Source: Microbacterium pullorum
Lineage (GTDB): Bacteria > Actinomycetota > Actinomycetes > Actinomycetales > Microbacteriaceae
Length of the DNA stretch: 64,000 nt
Reading direction: 5' to 3'
Assembly: GCF_014836535.1 (NCBI RefSeq)
Contig: NZ_JACSQP010000006.1
Location: 62,001 to 126,000, forward strand
Below the pieces are notes generated by a model, which made no database searches, was not told the DNA's origin, and worked only from the letters and a program-made list of their open reading frames with translations. Below, piece by piece: positions 10,014 to 17,647 of this stretch; the stretch's first letter is position 1; every line of letters begins with the position of its first letter. Position numbers and translations under genes: made by a program.

Positions 10014-10333
10014 CTCGGTTTCCCTCGGGTCGGGAAGGGCCGGAGCGGCCCGCGCACAAAACCAGGTGCGATGCACCCGATTCTGGCAGAACCGCTGCCG
10101 TCAGGATGGACATGTCGTCACCTGGGGGTGACCGCGACTTCTGGGGAGAGAAGGGTCAGACAACGAGATGCGGGGATTCGACGCGCGCGCGAGCGCGCCA
10201 GGGGGGCCGCGACGACCGCGTCGACGGGACAGGATGGCGAGCTTCGGGTCGTCGGTCGTCTTCGTCTTCAGCGCCTTCGCGCTGGGGGGAGGCGTGGCGC
10301 TGTCGAGCGCCTACTTCGCCTGACGGGCGCCGG
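10014..10333. other. 320-bp intergenic region between luxR-type and tetR-type genes
   Basis: This gap follows the tetR stop and contains the upstream region of the LuxR gene. It holds a GCGCGC-gcga-GCGCGC hairpin (10183-10198) and a possible small membrane-protein ORF on the plus strand (10168-10323). I see no tRNA-like fold, no repeat array and no clear consensus promoter. Confidence 0.5.
10168..10323 (+). CDS. Possible small membrane protein (51 aa, or 29 aa from 10234)
   Basis: A frame from ATG 10168 gives a basic N-terminus (GPRRPRRRDR) and a hydrophobic C-terminal helix (SSVVFVFSAFALGGGVAL). From the internal ATG at 10234, 28 of the 29 sense codons end in G or C, the pattern of real genes here. 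Against it: no strong ribosome site (GGGACAGG before 10234, GAGAAGGG 12 bases before 10168), no recognised family and small size. It lies alone between two minus-strand regulators. Confidence 0.3.
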   Translation: MRGFDARASAPGGPRRPRRRDRMASFGSSVVFVFSAFALGGGVALSSAYFA

Positions 10334-10975
10334 TCACCGCGGCTCGAGCAGGCCGGCGATGATCGCGTCGACCGCACGCTGGGCATGCTGCAGCTGCGCC
10401 TCGCGGGGGAGCGCGCGCAACGGGCCGCGCAGTGCGAGCAGCGCGAAGCCGTGCACCGTCGACCAGCACGGCCATTCGGCGCCCGGCCGGGCTGCGGCGG
10501 GCAGATCGCCCTCGGTGACCAGATCGTCGAGCACCTCCACGAGTGCCGCCAGCGGCGCGGGCAGGGCAGCGGGGTCCACATCGCCCGGCAGTGCCGTGGC
10601 CGACCCGAACGCGACGTCGAACCAGCCGGGCTCCGACAGGGCGAAGCCGACGTATCCGAGGCCCACCGCGCGCAGCCGGGAGCGGGCCGACGGGCGGTGC
10701 GCGTCGCCGCGCCGGTCGTCCTCGACCGCGCGCATGCGCGCCGCAACCTGCCGCTGGATGCGCACGGCGATCGCCGCGACGAGAGCATCGCGGTCGGCGA
10801 AGTGTCGGTACACCGCTGCGGGGGTGACCCCCACCCGGCGGGCGACCTCTCGCACGGTCACCGCTTCCGGGCCGCCGTGTCGAGTGAGCGCCAGGCCCTC
10901 CTCGAGCAGCGCGTTGGCGAGGTCGCCGTGGTGGTAGCCGGCGCGGGCGGTGCGGGTGGCCGGTTCCGTCGGCAT
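10334..10975 (-). CDS. TetR/AcrR family transcriptional regulator
   Basis: The 213-residue protein has a typical TetR N-terminal HTH: YHHGDLANALLEEGLAL, then VTVREVARRVGVTPAAVYRHF, followed by FADRDALVAAIA. The C-terminal domain resembles the TetR_C/WHG group (GYVGFALSEPGWFDVAF). The start at 10975 has AAGG and GGGGAG upstream. It is divergent from the DUF899 gene; the 72-bp gap holds an extended palindrome sharing one dyad centre, so it probably represses that gene and itself. Confidence 0.92.
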   Translation of the reverse strand: MPTEPATRTARAGYHHGDLANALLEEGLALTRHGGPEAVTVREVARRVGVTPAAVYRHFADRDALVAAIAVRIQRQVAARMRAVEDDRRGDAHRPSARSRLRAVGLGYVGFALSEPGWFDVAFGSATALPGDVDPAALPAPLAALVEVLDDLVTEGDLPAAARPGAEWPCWSTVHGFALLALRGPLRALPREAQLQHAQRAVDAIIAGLLEPR

Positions 10976-10996
10976 CCTTGACTCTCCCCGGTCGAT

Positions 10997-11033
10997 GTGT
11001 ACCCTGTGAACATACCATGTGAACGCCGTACAC
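10997..11033. promoter_or_regulatory. Probable TetR operator: 37-bp nested palindrome
   Basis: GTGTAC (10997-11002) pairs with GTACAC (11028-11033), and ACAT (11010-11013) pairs with ATGT (11017-11020). Both pairs share the same centre at 11015, with additional symmetric GT/AC at 11006-11007/11023-11024. It lies between the divergent tetR and DUF899 starts, the expected place for an operator that controls both. Confidence 0.65.
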
Positions 11034-11047
11034 TTCGGGAGGTCGAC

Positions 11048-11758
11048 ATGAGCACGCACACCCAGACGAAGGCGGGGAAGCCGCCGGTGGTCGATGCGCA
11101 GACGTGGCAGCGCGAGCTCGCGGCCCTGCGCGTGCGCGAGAAGGCGGCGACGCGTGAGCTCGATGCCATCGCCGCGCAGCGCCGCCGGCTGCCGATGGTC
11201 GAGCTGCCCGACTACACCCTCGTCGGCGCCGACGGACCCGTGCGCCTGGTCGATGTCTTCCAGGGCCGCACGCAGCTCATCACCTACCACCACATGTGGC
11301 GCGACGACGCCGAGTGGCAGTGCGGAGGCTGCACCTCGGGCATGTCCCAGTTCACGCGCCTCGGCTTCCTCGAGCCCTACGACGCGCGCTTCGTGATCGT
11401 CACGCAGGGTCCGATCGACAAGGCTCTGGCCTACCGCGACAAGGTCGGACAGCGCATGGAGTGGTACTCGACGGCCGACAGCCCGTTCGGCGCCGACGTG
11501 GGGGCGCCTCCGGGCGGCGGATTCGGCTACAACGTGTTCTTCCGCGACGGCGACACCGTCTACCGAACCTGGCACACCGACGGTCGGGGCGCCGAGCAGC
11601 TGAGCCACATCTTCCCGCTCATCGACCTGCTCCCCTGGGGGCGCCAGGAGGACTGGCAGGACTCGCCCGAAGGCTGGCCGCAGACGCCTGCGTATGCGGG
11701 CTGGCTCGATTCCCCCGACATCGCCCGCGTCTACGGTCCCGACGCCGAGCGCGGCTGA
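11048..11758 (+). CDS. DUF899 family (thioredoxin-like fold) protein
   Basis: The 236-residue protein has the DUF899 hallmarks: a helical N-terminus (WQRELAALRVREKAATREL), GRTQLITYHHMW and W-Q-C-G-G-C-T-S-G-M-S. DUF899 proteins are thioredoxin-fold proteins of unknown substrate; the C-G-G-C pair is in a redox-motif-like position. The ATG at 11048 has GGGAGG seven bases upstream. The gene is divergent from tetR, which probably controls it, and its 3' end overlaps the convergent symporter gene by 28 bases. Confidence 0.88.
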   Translation: MSTHTQTKAGKPPVVDAQTWQRELAALRVREKAATRELDAIAAQRRRLPMVELPDYTLVGADGPVRLVDVFQGRTQLITYHHMWRDDAEWQCGGCTSGMSQFTRLGFLEPYDARFVIVTQGPIDKALAYRDKVGQRMEWYSTADSPFGADVGAPPGGGFGYNVFFRDGDTVYRTWHTDGRGAEQLSHIFPLIDLLPWGRQEDWQDSPEGWPQTPAYAGWLDSPDIARVYGPDAERG

Positions 11759-13203
11759 GGCAGGTCGATCGTTCCGGTGACGGTGCGCTCGTCCTCCCAG
11801 CACGAGATGCCGGTGACCTCCGGCATGAGGGCGCGCGTGAACACCGGATCGCGCCCGGCACGCCGCTGCCGGGTGTAGTCGCCGAGCAGCCGGAACACCA
11901 GGCCCGACAGCAGCCCGATCGCCACGAGGTTCACCAGCGCCATGAGGCCCATGATGCCGTCGGCGGTGTTCCAGATGAGGTCGGCCGAGGCGATGGACCC
12001 GACGAAGACGACGACGACCACGAGGACCCGGTAGGTCTGCAGGAAGCGCCGGGCGGGGGAGATGAACTCGATGTTCGACTCGCCGTAGTAGTAGTTGCCG
12101 AGGATCGAGCTGAACGCCAGCAGGAAGATGATGATGCTCAGCAGCACGTTCGACCAGGGCCCGAGGGTGCCGACGATGGCGTCCTGGGTGAGCCCGATGC
12201 CCCGCTCGGCGCCGGCGAGGTCGGGGGTGGCGACGAGGATGATGAATGCCGTGATGGAGCACACCAGGAAGGTGTCGAAGTAGACCCCGAGGGTCTGCAC
12301 GAGGCCCTGCTTGACGGGGTGGGTGACGGCTGCGGTGGCGCTGGCGTTGGGCACTGAGCCCAGGCCCGCCTCGTTGGAGAACATGCCGCGCTTCACGCCG
12401 GTCATGATGATGACGCCGAGCGTCGCGCCGACGACCTCGTTGAAGCCGAAGGCCTGCGTGAAGATCGACAGGAACACCTCCGGCAGGCGCTCGATGTTCA
12501 TTCCGACGATCACGAGCCCCAGGAGCAGATATCCGAGGGCCATCGCCGGAACGACCGCCTGCGTCACGTGGGCGATGCGCCGAAGCCCGCCGAACACGAC
12601 GAGCGCGGTGAGGCCGGCCAGCGCCCCGCCCACGACCCAGGGGATCCACGCCACCTCGCCGCCGAAGCTCGCCGAGACGGTCGCGGCGATGGTGTTGGCC
12701 TGCAGCGAGCTGAAGGCGAACGGGAAGCAGACGATGAGGATGATCGCGAAGAGGATCCCCATCCACCGTGCCTTCAGGCCGTACTGCATGTAGTACGCCG
12801 GTCCGCCGCGGAAGCCGGTGGCGTCGCGCACCTTGAACAGCTGACCGAGGCTGGATTCGACGAAGCTCGAGGCGCCGCCGATGAAGGCCATCGCCCACAT
12901 CCAGAACACCGCGCCCGGCCCGCCGATGGCGATGGCGGTGCCGACGCCGGCGATGTTGCCGACGCCCACGCGGGAGGCGGCCGACAGCGTGAACGCCTGG
13001 AACGCCGACACCGACTGCGGTTCGCCGTTCTCGTCGCGCGGGGTGCGGTTGGTGAGCACGCGGAACATCTCCGGGATGAGCCGGAACTGCACGACTCCCG
13101 ACCGCACCGTGAAGTACACGCCCAGCACCGCCAGCACCGGCAGCACGAGCCAGGTCCACAGGGTGTCGCCGCCGGCGAGCACCGCCTCGTTCAGGGCATC
13201 CAT
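11731..13203 (-). CDS. Alanine/glycine:cation symporter (AGCS family)
   Basis: The 490-residue membrane protein carries AGCS features: VYFTVRSGVVQFRLIPEMFR, SAASRVGVGNIAGVGTAIAI and GGPGAVFWMW near the N-terminus, then about ten hydrophobic segments, including GMFSNEAGLGSVPNASATA. AGCS members import alanine or glycine with Na+ or H+. The start at 13203 precedes the first hydrophobic segment as expected; longer frames upstream lack family similarity. The last ten codons overlap the DUF899 gene on the other strand. Confidence 0.93.
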   Translation of the reverse strand: MDALNEAVLAGGDTLWTWLVLPVLAVLGVYFTVRSGVVQFRLIPEMFRVLTNRTPRDENGEPQSVSAFQAFTLSAASRVGVGNIAGVGTAIAIGGPGAVFWMWAMAFIGGASSFVESSLGQLFKVRDATGFRGGPAYYMQYGLKARWMGILFAIILIVCFPFAFSSLQANTIAATVSASFGGEVAWIPWVVGGALAGLTALVVFGGLRRIAHVTQAVVPAMALGYLLLGLVIVGMNIERLPEVFLSIFTQAFGFNEVVGATLGVIIMTGVKRGMFSNEAGLGSVPNASATAAVTHPVKQGLVQTLGVYFDTFLVCSITAFIILVATPDLAGAERGIGLTQDAIVGTLGPWSNVLLSIIIFLLAFSSILGNYYYGESNIEFISPARRFLQTYRVLVVVVVFVGSIASADLIWNTADGIMGLMALVNLVAIGLLSGLVFRLLGDYTRQRRAGRDPVFTRALMPEVTGISCWEDERTVTGTIDLPQPRSASGP

Positions 13204-13264
13204 CGATACAGTCTCGCCGCCCGTGCGCGCCGATGCGACCACTGGCGCGTGCGGCGGCGGCAGG

Positions 13265-15742
13265 CTAGGCGCGAGCGGGCTCCGCCGCTGCGACGCCGTG
13301 CACGGGATGCGCGCGTTCGAGGGCGGCCCCCTCGACGTCGACGTCGGGCATGGCGCGGTCGAGCCATCTCGGCAGCCACCAGGCGGCGTCACCGCACAGG
13401 TGCATCACGGCGGGCACGAGCACCATGCGCACGACGAACGCGTCGAACAGCACGCCGATCGCGAGGCCGAAGCCCAGCGGACGCACCATGCCCAGGTGGC
13501 TGAAGACGAATCCGCCGAACACCGACGCCATGATGATGGCCGCCGCAGTGACGACCGCCCGTCCGCTGCGCAGCCCCGCGACGACCGCGGTGCGGGCGGG
13601 AAGGCCGTGCACGTACGCCTCGCGCATGCCCGACACCAGGAACAGCTGGTAGTCCATCGCGAGCCCGAACAGCACGCCCATGATGATGATGGGCGCGAAG
13701 CTCAGCACCGGGCCCGGATCGTGCACACCGAACAGGTCGCCCAGCCACCCCCACTGGTAGATCGCGGTCACGGCGCCGAGCGCGGCGAACAGTGAGAGCA
13801 CGAAGCCTGCGGTGGCGATGACGGGCACGAGGATCGAGCGGAACACCAGGATCATGATCAGCAGCGACAGGCCGATCACGACCGCGAGGTAGACCGGGAG
13901 GGCGTCGGCGAGCTTCTCGGAGACGTCGATGTTGCCCGAGGCCTGCCCCGCGACGCCCAGGGTGATCTCGCCGTTCACCGGCGACAGCGCGCGCAGGTCG
14001 TGCACGAGCTGTTCCGTCGTGGTGCTCGTCGGCCCGCCGTCGGGCACCACCTGGAAGGCGAACGTCGTGCCGTCGTCGGAGACGGCGACGGGGGCGACCG
14101 CCACGACGCCCTCCTGCTGCGACAGCGCGGTGCCGAGAGCGATCTGCGTCGGCAGCTGGTCGGGCTCGGCGACGGCGTCGGGCATCTCGGCCACGACCAG
14201 GAGCGGACCGTTCTGCCCGGCCCCGAACTCGGCTTCGATCGTCTTGTACGCGCGGTACTGCGTCGTGTCGGTCGCCTCGCTCGAGCCGTCGGGCAGGGCC
14301 AGGCGCATCGACAGTGCCGGGAGGGCGATGATCAGCAGCGCCACGATCGCCAGCACCGCGGCGCCGATCGCACGGGACGTGCGAAGGGGACGCACCTCGC
14401 GGTTCACGTGGTCGGGGTGGCCGATGGTCGCGCGCGCCTTGCGGGTGAGCACACGGGTGCCGAGCAGTCCCAGCAGAGCCGGCGTGAAGGTGACCGACAC
14501 CAGCACCGCGACGAACACGCACACGGCGCCGACCATGCCCATGACGCCCAGGAACGGGATGCCGGTGACCAGCAGCGCCACGAGCGCGACGATGACCGTG
14601 GAGCCGGCGAAGACGACGGCGTTGCCGGCGGTGCCGTTCGCGAGACCGACCGACTCGTCGATCTGCATGCCCGCCAGCACCTGGGTGCGGTGGCGGTTCA
14701 TGATGAACAGCGAATAGTCGATGCCGACCGCGAGTCCGAGCATGACGCCGAGGATCGGGGTGACCGAGGCCATGTCGACGACGCCGGAGAAGGCCAGCGA
14801 GCCGGCGACCCCCACGCCGACCCCCACGAGAGAACTCAGCAGCGGCATCATGGCGGGCAGGAACGCACGCATCATGATCAGCAGCACGATGCCGGCCAGC
14901 ACCACGCCCACGATCTCGCCGACGCCGATGAGGCCCTCGGTGGTCGCGGCGATGGTCGAGGAGTAGTCCACCTGCACGCCGGCGATGTCCGCCGACTCGA
15001 GCAGGTCGGCGACCTCGTCCTTGACCGGCTGCGGCAGATCGAACATCGTCTCGTCGAACTGGATCGCCGCCAGCGCCGTGCCGCCGTCGTCGGAGACGAC
15101 CCGGATCTCGTCGGCGAGGGTCAGCAGGGCTGCGCCGTCCTCGAGGAGCGCTGCCTGCTGATCCAGCCGACCGCCCCCGGCCTCGAGATCGGCCCATGCG
15201 GCGTTCAACTGCTCCTGCTGCGCGGTGAGCTGATCGGCGACCATGTCGTACATGCCCGCGGCCTGCGCCTGGGCGACCGCGGCATCCAGCTGCTGCTGAC
15301 TCGCCGTCAGCTGCGACTCGGCCGCTTCGAGCTCGGCCAGCCCCGCCTGAAGCTGGGCACGTCCCTCGTCGATCTGGGCGGCCTGGGCCTCGCGCTCCGC
15401 CTCGACCGTGAAGGGATCGGTGACGGCGGCGACCCCGTCGACGTCGGCGATCTCGCCCAGGAGCGCGCCGATCTGCTCCTGCTGACCCGACGTCAAAGGT
15501 ACGTCGTCGGTCGTCGTGAACACGGCGGTGGCGCTGGCGCCGGTGAGGTCGGGGAAGGTGTCGGAGAGCTGTTCGTTGACCCGTTCGGTCTCGGTCCCCG
15601 GAATGCTGAAGCTCGAGGCCAGTGAGCCGCCGAAAGCCAAGAACGACCCGGCGGCGAGCCCCAGCACGATCAGCCATCCGACGATCACGGTCCAGGCGCG
15701 GCGGGCGCTGAACCTGCCGAGGCGGAACAGAAGGTTGGCCAC
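13265..15742 (-). CDS. MMPL family (RND-type) exporter
   Basis: The 825-residue protein has the two-fold MMPL/RND layout: TM1 (about residues 18-38), a large extracytoplasmic loop, five helices, then TM7, a second loop and five more helices. The first loop carries a coiled-coil insertion (about residues 105-190) rich in Q, E, L and A. GIDYSLFIMNRHR and MDYQLFLVSGMREA mark the proton-relay helices TM4 and TM10. GTG 15742 has GAAAGG upstream. It is divergent from a MarR regulator, so it is probably a regulated exporter of lipid or drug; the substrate is unknown. Confidence 0.92.
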   Translation of the reverse strand: MANLLFRLGRFSARRAWTVIVGWLIVLGLAAGSFLAFGGSLASSFSIPGTETERVNEQLSDTFPDLTGASATAVFTTTDDVPLTSGQQEQIGALLGEIADVDGVAAVTDPFTVEAEREAQAAQIDEGRAQLQAGLAELEAAESQLTASQQQLDAAVAQAQAAGMYDMVADQLTAQQEQLNAAWADLEAGGGRLDQQAALLEDGAALLTLADEIRVVSDDGGTALAAIQFDETMFDLPQPVKDEVADLLESADIAGVQVDYSSTIAATTEGLIGVGEIVGVVLAGIVLLIMMRAFLPAMMPLLSSLVGVGVGVAGSLAFSGVVDMASVTPILGVMLGLAVGIDYSLFIMNRHRTQVLAGMQIDESVGLANGTAGNAVVFAGSTVIVALVALLVTGIPFLGVMGMVGAVCVFVAVLVSVTFTPALLGLLGTRVLTRKARATIGHPDHVNREVRPLRTSRAIGAAVLAIVALLIIALPALSMRLALPDGSSEATDTTQYRAYKTIEAEFGAGQNGPLLVVAEMPDAVAEPDQLPTQIALGTALSQQEGVVAVAPVAVSDDGTTFAFQVVPDGGPTSTTTEQLVHDLRALSPVNGEITLGVAGQASGNIDVSEKLADALPVYLAVVIGLSLLIMILVFRSILVPVIATAGFVLSLFAALGAVTAIYQWGWLGDLFGVHDPGPVLSFAPIIIMGVLFGLAMDYQLFLVSGMREAYVHGLPARTAVVAGLRSGRAVVTAAAIIMASVFGGFVFSHLGMVRPLGFGLAIGVLFDAFVVRMVLVPAVMHLCGDAAWWLPRWLDRAMPDVDVEGAALERAHPVHGVAAAEPARA

Positions 15743-15844
15743 GGTGCTGCCTTTCGGTGGGGTGACGGGGTCGGCACGACGTCGGGCCGAATCCAACCTA
15801 TCCGGCGACGGCCTCCCGCTGGACGGGCGGGCAGTCGCGTGCAA

Positions 15845-15850
15845 TATGAT
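15845..15850 (+). promoter_or_regulatory. -10 element of the marR-type gene (leaderless type)
   Basis: TATGAT ends six bases before the GTG at 15857, so transcription would start at or next to the start codon. No Shine-Dalgarno sequence is present. I see no good -35 hexamer. Confidence 0.55.
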
Positions 15851-15856
15851 GCCGAC

Positions 15857-16381
15857 GTGCCCTATCCCGACTCGACGACGGCGCACTACTGGTACGGCGA
15901 GGGCGACGATGATCGTCATCGCCGGGCGGTCGATGTGCTGCAGGCGTTCCGGCTGTACCGCGCGGCGGAGCTCGCCATGCGTCGGCGCACCCGCGAGTCG
16001 ATGGCGATGGGCGAGAACGAACTGCTCGTGCTGCGCTATCTGATCAAGGCCAGAGGCGAGGGCCGCCTCGTGTCGCCGTCGGAGCTGGCGCGCTACCTCG
16101 CGGTGTCGACCGCCTCGACGACGGCGATCATCGACCGACTCGAGAAGTCCGGGCACATCGTGCGCCGGCCGCATCCGACCGACCGTCGCAGCATCCACGT
16201 CATCGCGACCGAGAAGTCCGACCAAGAGGTACGCGACACGCTCGGTCCCATGCATGCGCGCATGATGAATGCCGTGCGCGACATGACGCCCGAAGAGTCA
16301 CGCGTGGTCATCGAAACCCTCTCGAGGCTGCAGGACGCGGTCGACCAGGTCGCGCCGCACGAAGAAGCGCACCCGGGCTAG
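15857..16381 (+). CDS. MarR family transcriptional regulator
   Basis: The protein (174 residues from GTG 15857) has a MarR winged helix: NELLVLRYLIKA, SELARYLAVSTASTTAIIDR, LEKSGHIVRRPHPTDRRS with the wing D-R-R. It is divergent from the MMPL exporter and likely controls it. A GTG at 15839 would add six residues, but the TATGAT hexamer six bases before 15857 favours the shorter, leaderless start. Confidence 0.9.
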   Translation: MPYPDSTTAHYWYGEGDDDRHRRAVDVLQAFRLYRAAELAMRRRTRESMAMGENELLVLRYLIKARGEGRLVSPSELARYLAVSTASTTAIIDRLEKSGHIVRRPHPTDRRSIHVIATEKSDQEVRDTLGPMHARMMNAVRDMTPEESRVVIETLSRLQDAVDQVAPHEEAHPG

Positions 16382-16451
16382 TTACTCGCCTCGCCAGTTA
16401 TCCCGCCGATTGACATTCGACCGTGCCGGAACGAAATGACACGATGGGATC

Positions 16452-16691
16452 GTGAACGATCTGGCGCAGGCCCCCGCCGACGGCGACGCGCTGCACGTCG
16501 ACGGCGTGCTCGTCGTGTCGTTCCAGGCTGCGGCGGCCCGGCTCGCCGCGGAGTACCCGCACGTGAGCGTCGGCCGTATCGAGGCGCTCCTGGTGCGTGA
16601 GTGGGAGGCGTTCTGCGCCGGGCGTCCGCTCGTCATCCCCGCCGACGTCGAGGCGGGCGCGCGGGAGATGCTCGGCGGACGCGCCGACTGA
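16452..16691 (+). CDS. Small conserved-type helical protein (79 aa)
   Basis: The protein starts MNDLAQAPADGDALHVDGV and is predicted helical (RLAAEYPHVSVGRIEALLVREWEAF in pieces), resembling short actinobacterial proteins with a three-helix dimerisation domain in which A-x-E-Y/F-P-H/D-V is followed by an I/V-E/R-x-L-V helix. The family call is tentative. CACGAT lies six bases before the GTG, suggesting a leaderless transcript; a TTGACA at 16410-16415 could serve a longer transcript. No function is known. Confidence 0.65.
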   Translation: MNDLAQAPADGDALHVDGVLVVSFQAAAARLAAEYPHVSVGRIEALLVREWEAFCAGRPLVIPADVEAGAREMLGGRAD

Positions 16692-16733
16692 CCCGGGACG
16701 GTCGTGCCGTGCCCGCGCCACTACGCTGGCGGT

Positions 16734-17051
16734 ATGGGCAGATTCATCTACGACACGGTGGGCAACTCGGTCGAGGTCGAAGACCGCACCCTCGCTCACC
16801 TGCGCATCGTCTTCATGAACAAGCTGCGCCGCGGCGAGCCGTTCATGTTCGATGTCGATGCCGGCCCCGGCGGTGACCGCCGCAGCTTCTGGATCCACCC
16901 CTCCGTGCCGCTGCAGTTCTCGTTCCACGGCAGCCGCACCCCACGCATCAACCGCGTGTGGGTCGAAGCGCTGATGCAGGCCGCGAGCGGGCCCAACGGG
17001 CTGACGGTCGTGCCGGAGCCCCGCGAGGACGCCGTTCTCGAAGAGGGCTGA
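16734..17051 (+). CDS. DUF7882 family small protein
   Basis: The 105-residue protein begins MGRFIYDTVGNSVEVEDRTL and has the pattern D-R-T-L-A-H-L-x-I-V, K-L-R-R-G-E-x-F, W-I-H-P-S-V-P-L-x-F-x-F-x-G and a W-V-E-A-L-M helix. These are features of short Microbacteriaceae proteins often mislabelled ATP-dependent DNA ligase. No ligase nucleotidyltransferase motif is present. TACGCT sits six bases before the ATG (leaderless type). Function is unknown; a paralogue converges on it from 17399. Confidence 0.78.
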   Translation: MGRFIYDTVGNSVEVEDRTLAHLRIVFMNKLRRGEPFMFDVDAGPGGDRRSFWIHPSVPLQFSFHGSRTPRINRVWVEALMQAASGPNGLTVVPEPREDAVLEEG

Positions 17052-17057
17052 GCGCGC

Positions 17058-17399
17058 TCAGCTCGACGGCGTCGCCTCGGGGAGCGGGTCGGGCGCCTCT
17101 TCGTCGAGGTGCTCGCTGACGAGCATGATGCCACCGGAGGAGTTGGCCGAGCTCGCGAGCTCCTCGATCCATTCCCGGCTGAGGGTGGCCGGTTCCGGGT
17201 CGTCGAAGACGAACCGCAGGGGGATCGACGGGTGCACCCAGATGGTGCTGCGACCCCGCGGTGCGTCGTCGGCGTGCCGCCACGACAGGGTGAAGCTCTC
17301 CCCCCGACGCAGCTTCGTGGCGACGACGACCTTCAGATGCGCCAGGGCTCGGTCTTCGATGCGGATCGGCGTCTCGCCGCCGTAGAACATGATTCCCAC
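17058..17399 (-). CDS. DUF7882 family small protein (second copy)
   Basis: The 113-residue protein starts MGIMFYGGETPIRIEDRAL and shares the family pattern D-R-A-L-A-H-L-K-V-V, K-L-R-R-G-E-S-F, W-V-H-P-S-I-P-L-R-F and a W-I-E-E-L helix. The GTG at 17399 aligns with the family's M-G start and has TATCGT exactly six bases upstream on the minus strand. It ends six bases from the end of its convergent paralogue at 17051. The acidic tail (DEEAPDPLPEATPSS) is variable. Function is unknown. Confidence 0.75.
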   Translation of the reverse strand: MGIMFYGGETPIRIEDRALAHLKVVVATKLRRGESFTLSWRHADDAPRGRSTIWVHPSIPLRFVFDDPEPATLSREWIEELASSANSSGGIMLVSEHLDEEAPDPLPEATPSS

Positions 17400-17512
17400 C
17401 CCGACACGATAGCCGCGCGGCGACCGCAGCGCACACGACTTGCTTTGTCAACCCTGAACGTGATGGGGGTGGGAGGCGGCAGAGTGGACACGCGACCCGA
17501 GGAGGTGACCCT

Positions 17513-17647
17513 GTGCGTTCTTCAGCAGACGAGCCGAATCCGGCCGACGCCGACGAGGACGCGCTGTTCGATCAGCTGCCCGCGTTCGACATCATCGACG
17601 GGGAGCTCATGCCCCGGGCACCCGGCTGGCGCAGTTCCCGTCGCTAA
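17513..17647 (+). CDS. Small acidic protein, 44 aa, with strong ribosome site
   Basis: The GTG at 17513 is preceded by GGAGGTGA with a five-base gap, one of the best Shine-Dalgarno sequences in the window. The 44-residue product is acidic (ADEPNPADADEDALFDQL) with a middle segment FDIIDGELMPR and a basic end GWRSSRR. It has no membrane segment. The TAA overlaps the coaBC stop codon on the opposite strand. I recognise no family; reality rests on the ribosome site and coding-type base pattern. Confidence 0.55.
   Translation: MRSSADEPNPADADEDALFDQLPAFDIIDGELMPRAPGWRSSRR

Noticed and set aside
10183..10198. GCGCGC hairpin as the tetR terminator
   Set aside because: It lies about 140 bases past the tetR stop, has no T-run, and simple GC repeats like this are common by chance here.
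16734..17399. ATP-dependent DNA ligase for the two small proteins
   Set aside because: About 105-113 residues with no K-x-D-G nucleotidyltransferase motif; the label is a propagated database name for this family.
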